From positions 1 through 47,360 of the forward strand of contig CAMTON010000019.1 in NCBI GenBank assembly GCA_947074105.1: a stretch of 47,360 bases of DNA, written 5' to 3'. The DNA comes from an uncultured Bacteroidales bacterium. GTDB taxonomy: Bacteria > Bacteroidota > Bacteroidia > Bacteroidales > JAUNSR01. The notes below the pieces were generated by a model, which searched no databases, was not told the DNA's origin, and was given only the letters and a program-made list of their open reading frames with translations. This document shows, piece by piece, positions 27,025 to 34,710 of this stretch (positions are counted from its first letter, which is position 1; each line of letters begins with the position of its first letter). The position numbers and the translations under genes were made by a program.

Positions 27025-28437
27025 TCAGATCACACCCTGTTTAAGACTTTCAGCATAACGGTCGATTCGCTCAAGTTCCGCAGGAATTTTTATCGCCTGG
27101 GGACAGTGATGAGTACACTGATCACAGCCGATGCAATGGTCGGCCTGTCTAAGTTTAGGCACAGTACGGTCGTAACCGACAAGGAACGCACGTCTTGCCC
27201 TGGAATAATTTTCATCCTGACTGCTTTGAGGGAAATTGTTCTCTGAAACGCATCTGTTATAATGAAGGAAAATAGAAGGAATATCGATTCCGTAAGGACA
27301 CGGCATACAATACTGACATCCGGTACAGGATACAAGAGGATATTCAATCATCAGTTTTGCCGTTTCTTCAAGAAGATCATTTTCTTTTTCACTAAGAGGT
27401 TCAAGAGGTGCATAAGTGCGTATATTGTCCTGCAGATGTTCCATATATGTCATTCCGCTCAACACGGTAAGAACTCCCGGAAATGATCCGGCATATCTGA
27501 AAGCCCAGGAAGCAATACTGTTGTCACGACGTTGCTGCTTAAGTTTCCCCATAAGATAATCGGGAAGTTTGGCAAGACGTCCTCCAAGAAGCGGTTCCAT
27601 GATGACAGAAGGAATACCGCGTTTTTCAAGTTCGTCATACAGATATGAAGCATTTGTATTTGTCGGATTCACCTCTTTCGCATAGTTCCAGTCAAGATAA
27701 TTAAGCTGTATCTGAACGAAATCCCATTTCACCTCATCATGCATGGAAAGAAGATAGTCGAATACTTTAATATCCCCGTGATAAGAAAATCCCAGGTTTC
27801 TTATTCTTCCCGCTTTACGCTCCTCTATAAGAAAATCAAGAATTCCGTTATCAAGATATCTTCCGTGAAGAGCATCCATTCCGCCAAGTCCGATGGCATG
27901 AAGAAGCATATAGTCAAGATAATCCACTTTAAGTTCCTTAAGTGAATTATGATACATTTCGATTGATGCTTCACGGCTCCATGTGTTAGGAGCGAAATTT
28001 GAAAGTTTTGTTGCTACGAAATATTTATCTCTCGGATGACGGCTCAGTGCGATTCCCAGAGCTCCTTCCGAACGTCCCTGACAATAAGCAGGCGATGTAT
28101 CGAAATAATTCACACCATGTTCAAGAGCATAATCGGTAAGGGCATTTACCGCTTCCTGATCGATCTCATTTCCTCCGTTTTCACGGGCACTGTTGCCTGC
28201 GATAGTAGGAAGACGCATAAAGCCATAACCTAATACAGATACCTTGTCACCCGTTGTAGGTGTTGTACGATAAGTCATCTTCCCTTTGGGTACTTCTCCA
28301 AGAGCGATACCGCCTCTTTCTTTATCTTTTGGTTTGAAGCCTGCAAAAGCCGCAGACGATACTACTGCTGTTCCGCCAAGTATCTTCAGAAAACCGCGGC
28401 GACCTAATTTATTGCTGTTTTTATTTTTATCTGACAT
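27025..28437 (-). CDS. Tat-type aldo/keto reductase with C-terminal 4Fe-4S domain
   Basis: Oxidoreductase of 470 residues. The N-terminus has a twin-arginine signal (GRRGFLKILGG, residues 12-22, then a hydrophobic run to AAFAG), predicting folded export. The AKR barrel follows, with the catalytic Asp/Tyr in YFDTSPAYCQGRSEGALG, Lys in FVATKLS and His in YMLLHAIG. The last 110 residues carry two cluster motifs, CTGCQYCMPCPYGI and CIGCDQCTHHCPQAI, so electrons may come from iron-sulfur carriers rather than NADPH. It is 14 bp downstream of the NapH/NapG-like gene, its likely electron donor. The substrate is unknown; carbonyls or quinones are plausible. Confidence 0.88.
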   Translation of the reverse strand: MSDKNKNSNKLGRRGFLKILGGTAVVSSAAFAGFKPKDKERGGIALGEVPKGKMTYRTTPTTGDKVSVLGYGFMRLPTIAGNSARENGGNEIDQEAVNALTDYALEHGVNYFDTSPAYCQGRSEGALGIALSRHPRDKYFVATKLSNFAPNTWSREASIEMYHNSLKELKVDYLDYMLLHAIGLGGMDALHGRYLDNGILDFLIEERKAGRIRNLGFSYHGDIKVFDYLLSMHDEVKWDFVQIQLNYLDWNYAKEVNPTNTNASYLYDELEKRGIPSVIMEPLLGGRLAKLPDYLMGKLKQQRRDNSIASWAFRYAGSFPGVLTVLSGMTYMEHLQDNIRTYAPLEPLSEKENDLLEETAKLMIEYPLVSCTGCQYCMPCPYGIDIPSIFLHYNRCVSENNFPQSSQDENYSRARRAFLVGYDRTVPKLRQADHCIGCDQCTHHCPQAIKIPAELERIDRYAESLKQGVI

Positions 28438-28451
28438 AATGATCTGCTATT

Positions 28452-29960
28452 TTAAACTGTTCTGTGCATATTGTGACCCTCAACATAAATTGCGCTGAAA
28501 GGGCGTGCCGGACATAGATTTTCGCAAGCCCCGCATCCGATACATCTTTCTGTATTTACTACAGGGATTTTTGCAGAGTCGAAACCGTCGGGATCTTTTT
28601 CTATCATAACAATAGCTCCCGCAGGACAATGACGTGCACAGTTTCCGCAACTTACTCCGTCTGTAAGAACTACACAGTTTTTCTCGATCCAGACAGCATG
28701 ACCGATCTGAGTTGATGATTTATCTTCAACAGAAACTCTTGTTATTGCTCCGGCGGGACACACTTCCGAACATTTTGTACATTCAGGACGGCAGTAACCC
28801 CGTTCATACGACATTTCGGGCTGCATAAAAGTTACAAGGCCTGTAGACGGACGAAGCACATTATTTGGACAGGCTGAAACACAAAGCTGACAACCTGTGC
28901 ATTGACGGGTGAAATTCCTGATACTTTGTGAACCGGCAGGAACCAGGGCAGTCTGCCGTTTAGGAATCTTCTTATCCTCAATGAAAGCAAGACCTCCGTC
29001 AACTTTTTTCTCCTGTGCCTTAATAGCAGAAGTTGCAAGTACTGCACCTGCTATGGTAAGCATTTTTCGTCTTGAAGAATCTACCTGTTCTTCAGAAACC
29101 ATAACTTTTTCCGGTTCTGTCTGCAATTCAGGTTTTTCCTGTCTTATACCCGGAGTATATCTGATAGCTTCTTTTCTGCATTTTTCAATACAGTTGAAAC
29201 AGCTCACGCAACGTGAATAATCTATAGTATGACTTTTGGCGTCTATACATGAAGCTTTACAATTGCGTGCGCAAAGTCCGCAGCTGTTACATTTAGCCAC
29301 GTCTATTCTGTGTTTGAAATAAGAAAACTGAGAAATCACACCAAGTATGGTACCTACGGGACAAAGAGTATTACAATATGTTCTTCCGCCTCTCCACGCA
29401 AGTATTACAATTCCTGCAAGAGTAGCGGCTGCGACAGAGAATGTAGCGACAGATCTTATCCATATCTCTTTTTCATAAAATGCATAACTGTCTACACGTT
29501 CGGCAAGAAGTGCAAGAAGATTGTTCACGCCCTGATATACAGGAGCAAAAATATTTGACACTATTCTTCCGAATGCACTATATGGCTCAAGAAAAGCAAC
29601 AAAAGAACCAAATCCGCCTATAAAAGCGATAACAAACAATCCTAATACCGTATAACGCAGCCATGTCATGGCTTTAGAAAAGAAAAATCTGTTTTTCTTT
29701 CTTTTCGACGCGACTTTTGATACCCCATCCTGAAACAGACCAAGAGGGCAAATCACAGAACAATATATTCTGCCGAACAAAAGAGTAATAAGAATCAGAA
29801 AAGTAATTATTCCGAAATTCAAAGCCAGTAATGAAGGGAAAAACTGAATTTTTGCCATCCATCCGAACCACGAATGAATTGTTCCGGTAAAATCAAGAAA
29901 AAGTAAAGTAATCAGAGCCAGAAATATTATGGCGGATATGGTTCTTATCTTTTTTAGCAT
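28452..29960 (-). CDS. Membrane NapH-like/NapG-like iron-sulfur fusion protein
   Basis: Probable quinol dehydrogenase and electron relay of 502 residues. The N-terminal half is NapH/NosR-like: about four to five membrane helices with two cytoplasmic CxxxCP motifs (YCSVICPLG and YCNTLCPVG), then two ferredoxin clusters (CNSCGLCARNC and CVSCFNCIEKC). Residues about 297-315 read SSRRKMLTIAGAVLATSA, an internal twin-arginine-like segment. After it come four more cluster motifs (CTGCQLCVSAC, CRPECTKCSEVC, the split C-x7-C form before CGNCARHC, and CIGCGACENLC) resembling NapG. It thus looks like NapH and NapG joined in one chain, passing electrons from menaquinol to exported partners. 40 bp after the flavodoxin. 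Confidence 0.85.
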   Translation of the reverse strand: MLKKIRTISAIIFLALITLLFLDFTGTIHSWFGWMAKIQFFPSLLALNFGIITFLILITLLFGRIYCSVICPLGLFQDGVSKVASKRKKNRFFFSKAMTWLRYTVLGLFVIAFIGGFGSFVAFLEPYSAFGRIVSNIFAPVYQGVNNLLALLAERVDSYAFYEKEIWIRSVATFSVAAATLAGIVILAWRGGRTYCNTLCPVGTILGVISQFSYFKHRIDVAKCNSCGLCARNCKASCIDAKSHTIDYSRCVSCFNCIEKCRKEAIRYTPGIRQEKPELQTEPEKVMVSEEQVDSSRRKMLTIAGAVLATSAIKAQEKKVDGGLAFIEDKKIPKRQTALVPAGSQSIRNFTRQCTGCQLCVSACPNNVLRPSTGLVTFMQPEMSYERGYCRPECTKCSEVCPAGAITRVSVEDKSSTQIGHAVWIEKNCVVLTDGVSCGNCARHCPAGAIVMIEKDPDGFDSAKIPVVNTERCIGCGACENLCPARPFSAIYVEGHNMHRTV

Positions 29961-30000
29961 ACTTAATTATTTAGATATGTGTTTAGTATATGTTTTATTA

Positions 30001-30624
30001 TTATTTGGCAAGTCCCTGTTCCTTCAGCCATTTTTCAAGAGCACTGCGTGAAGATGTCACACGACTTCTTGAAATAGCGGGAATACTTATGACTTTTGCA
30101 TTCTTTTCAAGTCCGGCAATTGTCTCTACAGATTGTGAAAATCCACTTCCGCCATGTGTACAGAAAGGTATTATCGTCTTACCGCTGAAATCATAATCTT
30201 TAAAAAGAGAATATATCACCATCGGCATATCATACCACCAGTTAGGATAACCGACAAAAACCACATCATAGTCCTGGAAATTTTTAATCTTAGACGTGAT
30301 CACGGGATATGTTTTTGATTCTGCTTCTTTCTTTGCATAATCTATCAGAGCCTTATGTGTTCCCGGATAGGTATTTTCAGTCTTGATCTGAAAAAGGTCA
30401 CCGCCTGTCAGTTCGCTTATCTCGTTGGCCACATATTCGGTAGCTCCGTAGAGTTTGTCATTTACCACTACGCGGCTTGCTCCGCTTGATGCATCTACGC
30501 CGTCTGTCTCGGGAAGTGTGAAATAGGTTACAAGAATTTTCTTATCCTTTGACTGAGCTTTTGATTCAGAAACAAAGAAAGATATAGAAAACAGAACCGC
30601 TGCGATAAAAATAATCTTTTTCAT
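30001..30624 (-). CDS. Sec-exported flavodoxin-family protein
   Basis: FMN-binding electron carrier or quinone-reductase-like protein of 207 residues. The signal peptide MKKIIFIAAVLFSISFFVSE ends SKAQ, without lipobox. The flavodoxin fold shows KILVTYFT with a substituted phosphate loop, GYPNWWYDMP, and TIIPFCTHGGSGFSQS, as in the Flavodoxin_4 family of Bacteroidota. It is first in the operon flavodoxin-NapHG-AKR-TonB receptor-ECF S. Its promoter at 30654-30684 has the AraC element directly upstream. Export of a flavoprotein is unusual and implies flavin and a reductant in the periplasm. Confidence 0.9.
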   Translation of the reverse strand: MKKIIFIAAVLFSISFFVSESKAQSKDKKILVTYFTLPETDGVDASSGASRVVVNDKLYGATEYVANEISELTGGDLFQIKTENTYPGTHKALIDYAKKEAESKTYPVITSKIKNFQDYDVVFVGYPNWWYDMPMVIYSLFKDYDFSGKTIIPFCTHGGSGFSQSVETIAGLEKNAKVISIPAISRSRVTSSRSALEKWLKEQGLAK

Positions 30625-30653
30625 ATCATTCTGATTTACAATTTTTTCAACGG

Positions 30654-30722
30654 TAAAAATAGAATGAGAAAAGACTAATTCAAATAAACGTATTACTGAT
30701 GATTGTATACAAATTACAGATT
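30654..30722 (-). promoter_or_regulatory. Flavodoxin operon promoter with AraC-type operator, copy 1
   Basis: On the minus strand -33 TTTG (reverse of 30681-30684), 19 nt, then -7 TATTTTTA (reverse of 30654-30661, one mismatch to TAnnTTTG). The operator at 30692-30722 has ATTAC half-sites at 30692 and 30713, 21 bp apart, and a TTGTATACAA core at 30703-30712. Exactly 30 nt lie between the -7 box and the operator, and 7 nt between the -33 box and the operator. Confidence 0.75.
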
Positions 30723-30754
30723 AATCAATTTTATAATATGGCCGAATGATACAA

Positions 30755-30796
30755 ATTACGGTTTGTTGTATACTTATTACCGATTATAAATCAGGA
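30755..30796 (+). promoter_or_regulatory. AraC-type operator, copy 2, beside araC
   Basis: ATTAC half-sites at 30755 and 30776 (21 bp apart) with GTATAC at 30768. 24 of 31 positions equal copy 1. It is exactly 63 bp from copy 1, six helical turns. No -7 box lies at the 30-nt spacing, so it may serve autoregulation of araC or DNA looping. A TACATTTG (30822-30829) downstream could be the araC -7 box. Confidence 0.6.
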
Positions 30797-30849
30797 TGAT
30801 ACAACGTTTGGAAACTATAATTACATTTGTATAAATAAAGACTGAAACT

Positions 30850-31749
30850 ATGAAAGGAATTCATAAATTCAATACAATAGACGAATATAACAAGACAATG
30901 AATATAGAAACCAGGCATCCGCTGGTTTCGGTTATAAATTTCGAAAACACAAGTCATTCCGGAGAATACCCGGAAGGTCACTCTTTCGGATATTACACCA
31001 TATTTCTTAAAGATGCCATGTGTGGCGATATGAAATACGGACGTAATTATTATGATTACCAGGAAGGCACACTTGTATTCCTTGCGCCCGATCAGATTGT
31101 AAAGATCGAAAACCGTAAGCCTCATCAGCCAAAGGGATGGGCACTTATGTTTCACCCTGACCTTATCAGAGGAACCTCACTTGGAAAAAGTATAAAGGAT
31201 TATTCATTTTTTTCTTATGAAGTTTTTGAAGCTCTTCATCTTTCGGAGCAGGAAAGACAGACGGTGCTTGAATGTTTCAATAATATAGCTAATGAACTCA
31301 AGCACAGCATCGACAAACATTCGGCAAGGCTTATCGTTTCAAATATCGAGCTTTTCCTGAATTACTGCATCCGTTTTTATGACCGTCAGTTCATCACAAG
31401 AAGTCATGTCAACAGCGATATCCTGAGCAGATTCGAGAATATCCTTAATGAATATTTTCATTCTGATCTTCCACAGAAACAGGGTCTGCCGACAGTGAAA
31501 TATTGTGCGGAAAAACTTAATCTGTCTGCAAACTATCTTGGTGATCTTCTGAAAAAAGAGACAGGGAAAAGTGCGCAGGAACATGTTCAGCTTCGCCTTA
31601 TAGAAATTGCAAAAGAAAAGATGTTCGAAAAAGACAAAACTGTAAGTCAGGTTGCATATGAACTCGGTTTTGAATATCCCCAATATTTCAGTCGTCTTTT
31701 TAAGAAGAAAGTAGGTATGACACCTAATGAATACAGAGCGCTTAATTAA
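30850..31749 (+). CDS. AraC-family transcriptional regulator, proposed master of the redox regulon
   Basis: DNA-binding regulator of 299 residues. The N-terminal 170 residues form a cupin-like ligand domain (GTLVFLAPDQIVKIE and GWALMFHPDLI are typical strands). The C-terminal 100 residues hold two helix-turn-helix units: TVKYCAEKLNLSANYLGDLLKKETGKS and KTVSQVAYELGFEYPQYFSRLFKKKVGMTPNEYR (landmarks about residues 214-240 and 262-297). It is divergent from the flavodoxin operon, and elements with 21-bp half-site spacing, as AraC proteins prefer, lie in the shared spacer and at two other promoters in the window. E. coli YqhC is a functional analogue (AraC-type, controls an Fe alcohol dehydrogenase and an aldo/keto reductase). 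The ligand is unknown. Confidence 0.92.
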   Translation: MKGIHKFNTIDEYNKTMNIETRHPLVSVINFENTSHSGEYPEGHSFGYYTIFLKDAMCGDMKYGRNYYDYQEGTLVFLAPDQIVKIENRKPHQPKGWALMFHPDLIRGTSLGKSIKDYSFFSYEVFEALHLSEQERQTVLECFNNIANELKHSIDKHSARLIVSNIELFLNYCIRFYDRQFITRSHVNSDILSRFENILNEYFHSDLPQKQGLPTVKYCAEKLNLSANYLGDLLKKETGKSAQEHVQLRLIEIAKEKMFEKDKTVSQVAYELGFEYPQYFSRLFKKKVGMTPNEYRALN

Positions 31750-31796
31750 TTATATAAAGTATCCAATCCATTTCAGTTTTTCTAATACAACTTTTC

Positions 31797-31860
31797 AAAA
31801 AAGAGATTCTCTGCTGTTAAGGTATCATCAAACCCGGCAGAAGAATCTCTTTTTCTTTTT
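31797..31860 (+). terminator. araC terminator
   Basis: AAAAAAGAGATTCT (31797-31810) pairs with AGAATCTCTTTTT (31842-31854), extended by CTGCTG/CGGCAG across a one-base bulge, with a long T-rich tail. It starts 48 bp after the araC stop. Confidence 0.85.
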
Positions 31861-31875
31861 TTATATATAAATCAA

Positions 31876-31944
31876 TTTCAGTAATATGTATACAATGAAC
31901 AGTAAAAAGTTTATATCTGAGGAAACATTCATTGGCTAATTTTG
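31876..31944 (+). promoter_or_regulatory. adh promoter with AraC-type operator, copy 3 (reversed)
   Basis: Read on the minus strand, 31906 down to 31876 matches copy 1 at 24 of 31 positions, with TTTAC and ATTAC half-sites 21 bp apart around GTATAC. Going towards the gene, exactly 30 nt follow and then a perfect -7 TAATTTTG (31937-31944). The -33 position (31914-31917) reads TATC, weak, as expected for an activator-dependent promoter. The dehydrogenase start is 52 nt from the -7 box. Confidence 0.72.
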
Positions 31945-31995
31945 TCTTAAAGGCAATTCATAAATTTTTAATATATAATTAAACGAGAAACCTAT

Positions 31996-33177
31996 ATGGA
32001 AACTAAAACGACATTTAATCAATATATCCCGACCAACGTCATATTCGGACGCGGTGAGTTAAACAACCTTCATAACCAGCAGCTTCCGGGAAAAAAAGCA
32101 TTGCTTGTAATTTCAAACGGTAAGTCAACTAAAGTAAACGGATATCTTGCCCGCACAGAGGAAGAGTTAAAAAAAGCAGGTGCTGAATATATAATATTTG
32201 ATGAAGTTGAACCGAATCCGCTTCGCTCGACTGTAATGAGAGGTGCTGAGGCAGCACGGGAAAACAACTGTGATTTTATTGTGGCTCTTGGTGGCGGTAG
32301 CGTTATGGATGCTGCAAAAGGTATTGCTACAGCAGCAACAAATGAAGGCGATTTATGGGATTACATCCTTTTCGGGAGCGGTAAGGCAAAACCTATAACT
32401 AACCGTCCGTTACCAATTGTTGCCATAACCACAACTGCCGGAACAGGTTCTGAGGCAGATGCCGGTGCCGTAATAACTCATGAGACAAAAAGAGAAAAAA
32501 CAGCTCTTATGCACCCGGCTCTTTTTCCGGTAATTTCAATAGTTGACGCCGAACTTACAGCAAGCGTACCGCCTAAGTTTACGGCATATCAGGGATTCGA
32601 TGCTCTTTTTCACAGTACTGAAGGTTTTATTTCTACCGGGACAAGTCTTCTTAGTGATATGTATGCCATGGCGGCAATCGAGAATGTAGGACGTTACCTT
32701 GCACGCGCCGTAAAGGACGGAAACGATATGGAAGCCCGCGAACATGTATTATTCGGGAATACGATGTCAGGTTTTGTAATGAGCGTGGGACTTTGTACTT
32801 CAGAACATTCTCTCGAACACGCGATGAGTGCTTATCATCAGGATCTTCCGCACGGAGCGGGACTTATCATGATAAGTCTTGCCTATTACCGTCATTTCAT
32901 TGAAAAAGGTATGGTGCCTGACCGCTTCATTGCTATGGCAAAAGCCATGGGAATGGAAAATGCTTCAAAACCTGAAGATTTCCTTACAGTACTTCATAAA
33001 TTACAGGAAGATTGCGGTGTTGCGGATCTGAAGATGTCGGATTACGGAATCACACCGGATGAATTTGAAAAGTTCGCGAATAATGCAAAAGAAACCATGG
33101 GATTTCTTTTCACCTGTGACAGAGAGCAGTTAAGTACAGAAGACTGCATAAAGATATATCAGCAGTCATATAAATAG
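31996..33177 (+). CDS. Iron-containing alcohol dehydrogenase (YqhD-like), copy 1
   Basis: Cytosolic NAD(P)H-dependent reductase of aldehydes to alcohols, 393 residues, no signal peptide. The nucleotide-binding loop is ALGGGSVMDAAKGIA, with TTTAGTGSEAD behind it. Iron ligands are in FDALFHSTE (Asp and His) and in SLEHAMSAYHQDLPHGAG (His residues). Length and motifs resemble the butanol-dehydrogenase/YqhD branch. It is preceded by AraC operator copy 3 and followed by a terminator, so it forms a monocistronic member of the proposed regulon. YqhD relatives detoxify short-chain and lipid-derived aldehydes, which fits a reactive-carbonyl role here. Confidence 0.93.
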   Translation: METKTTFNQYIPTNVIFGRGELNNLHNQQLPGKKALLVISNGKSTKVNGYLARTEEELKKAGAEYIIFDEVEPNPLRSTVMRGAEAARENNCDFIVALGGGSVMDAAKGIATAATNEGDLWDYILFGSGKAKPITNRPLPIVAITTTAGTGSEADAGAVITHETKREKTALMHPALFPVISIVDAELTASVPPKFTAYQGFDALFHSTEGFISTGTSLLSDMYAMAAIENVGRYLARAVKDGNDMEAREHVLFGNTMSGFVMSVGLCTSEHSLEHAMSAYHQDLPHGAGLIMISLAYYRHFIEKGMVPDRFIAMAKAMGMENASKPEDFLTVLHKLQEDCGVADLKMSDYGITPDEFEKFANNAKETMGFLFTCDREQLSTEDCIKIYQQSYK

Positions 33178-33240
33178 AAAAAACTATATAAAGCAAATAT
33201 GTAGGTCATAGTTAGATTAAGTGGGTGTTTTTTAAATGAA

Positions 33241-33290
33241 AAGGGGATGACAGAAATGTCGTTCCCTTATCTTTATCTTTATTTTTATTA
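33241..33290 (+). terminator. Terminator after dehydrogenase copy 1
   Basis: A 12-bp stem with two G-U pairs (33241-33252 with 33257-33268), closed by a GAAA tetraloop and followed by T-rich sequence. It begins 63 bp after the stop codon, so copy 2 needs its own promoter. Confidence 0.75.
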
Positions 33291-33451
33291 CGATATATTT
33301 CAAAGAAACTGTGCAATATGAAAAGATCAGGGAATAATATTATAACGGTAAGAAAAAAATGAAGATAAAAAACAATAGGTTTTCTTTTTTGTCTTATATG
33401 AAAGAGTTCAGTCAGCAGAATTATTTCTTATAATATAAATAAAAAGAAACA

Positions 33452-34633
33452 ATGAAAACCAATACCACTTTCAGCCAATATATACCGACAGTTTTTCTTT
33501 TCGGTCGCGGAGAGCTTAATAACCTCCACAGACAGAAGATGCCCGGAAAAAAGGCATTACTTGTTATTTCAAACGGAAAGTCAGCAAAAGAGAACGGCTA
33601 TCTTGCCCGTACCGAAGAACAGCTAAATAAGGCGGGAACAGAATATGTGATATTCGATGAAGTGGAAGCCAATCCTCTTCGTTCTACAGTGATGAAAGGA
33701 GCTCAAGAGGCAAGAGAAAACAATTGTGATTTTATTGTCGCACTCGGAGGAGGCAGCGTGATGGATGCTGCAAAAGGAATAGCAGCAATGGCTGTCAATG
33801 AAGGGGATCTCTGGGACTATATATCTTCGGGAAGCGGAAAAGGAAAACAGCTTGTCAATAAGCCTCTTCCTCTTATTGCCATTACGACTACAGCAGGGAC
33901 CGGATCTGAAGCTGATTGCGGTGGAGTGATAACACATGAAATAAAAAGAGAAAAGACAGAACTGGGGCATCCCGGACTTTATCCCGTAATTTCTGTAATC
34001 GATGCTGAACTGACATTGAGTGTTCCGCCTGAATTTACTGCTTATCAGGGATTTGACGCGCTTTTCCATAGTACTGAAGGTTTTATCTCAACAGCGACAA
34101 GTCTGCTCAGCGATATGTATGCCATTACGGCAATAGAAAATGTAGGCAGATATCTTGCACGTGCCGTAAATGACAGTAGTGATATAGTGGCACGTGAGCA
34201 TGTTCTTTTCGGAAATACTCTTTCCGGATTTGTAATGAGTGTCGGACAATGTACATCCGAACATTCTCTCGAACACGCAATGAGTGCTTATCATCAGAAT
34301 CTTCCGCACGGAGCAGGTCTTATCATGATATGTCTTGCCTATTACCGCCATTTCATTGAAAAAGGATTAGTACCCGAACGTTTTATTGCCATGTCAATGG
34401 CAATGGGAATGTCGGACGCAGGGGCTCCTGAAGATTTCCTTACAGCACTTCACCGTCTGATGGAAGATTGCGGTGTTGCCGACCTTAAGATGTCTGATTA
34501 CGGTATCACACCTGATGAGTTTGAGAAGTTCGCTGTTAACGCAAAAGAAACAATGGGCTCTCTTTTTGATTGCGACAGGGAGCAGCTAAGCACTGAGGAC
34601 TGTATAAAAATATATCGGCAGTCTTATAAATAA
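33452..34633 (+). CDS. Iron-containing alcohol dehydrogenase (YqhD-like), copy 2
   Basis: Same length (393 residues) as the gene at 31996 and identical at roughly four residues in five by eye, so a tandem duplication. All iron ligands (FDALFHSTE, EHSLEHAM, HQNLPHGAG) and the GGGSVMDAAKG loop are kept. Differences cluster in the substrate region (for example the segment around ISSGSGKGKQLVNK instead of ILFGSGKAKPITNR), which may change specificity. I find no AraC-type operator in the 274 bp upstream, unlike copy 1. The carboxymuconolactone-decarboxylase-like gene follows after 77 bp and may be cotranscribed. Confidence 0.93.
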   Translation: MKTNTTFSQYIPTVFLFGRGELNNLHRQKMPGKKALLVISNGKSAKENGYLARTEEQLNKAGTEYVIFDEVEANPLRSTVMKGAQEARENNCDFIVALGGGSVMDAAKGIAAMAVNEGDLWDYISSGSGKGKQLVNKPLPLIAITTTAGTGSEADCGGVITHEIKREKTELGHPGLYPVISVIDAELTLSVPPEFTAYQGFDALFHSTEGFISTATSLLSDMYAITAIENVGRYLARAVNDSSDIVAREHVLFGNTLSGFVMSVGQCTSEHSLEHAMSAYHQNLPHGAGLIMICLAYYRHFIEKGLVPERFIAMSMAMGMSDAGAPEDFLTALHRLMEDCGVADLKMSDYGITPDEFEKFAVNAKETMGSLFDCDREQLSTEDCIKIYRQSYK

Positions 34634-34710
34634 CAGCGATGTAAGTACGCTTTCCGGATTATTTATCGCTGTAATGAAATAAGAATCTGCTGTTTCACAA
34701 AACAGATAAT

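Noticed and set aside
30755..30796. Operator copy 2 as a second promoter for the flavodoxin operon
   Set aside because: The position 30 nt away (30717-30724) does not match a -7 box, so it is listed only as a binding site.
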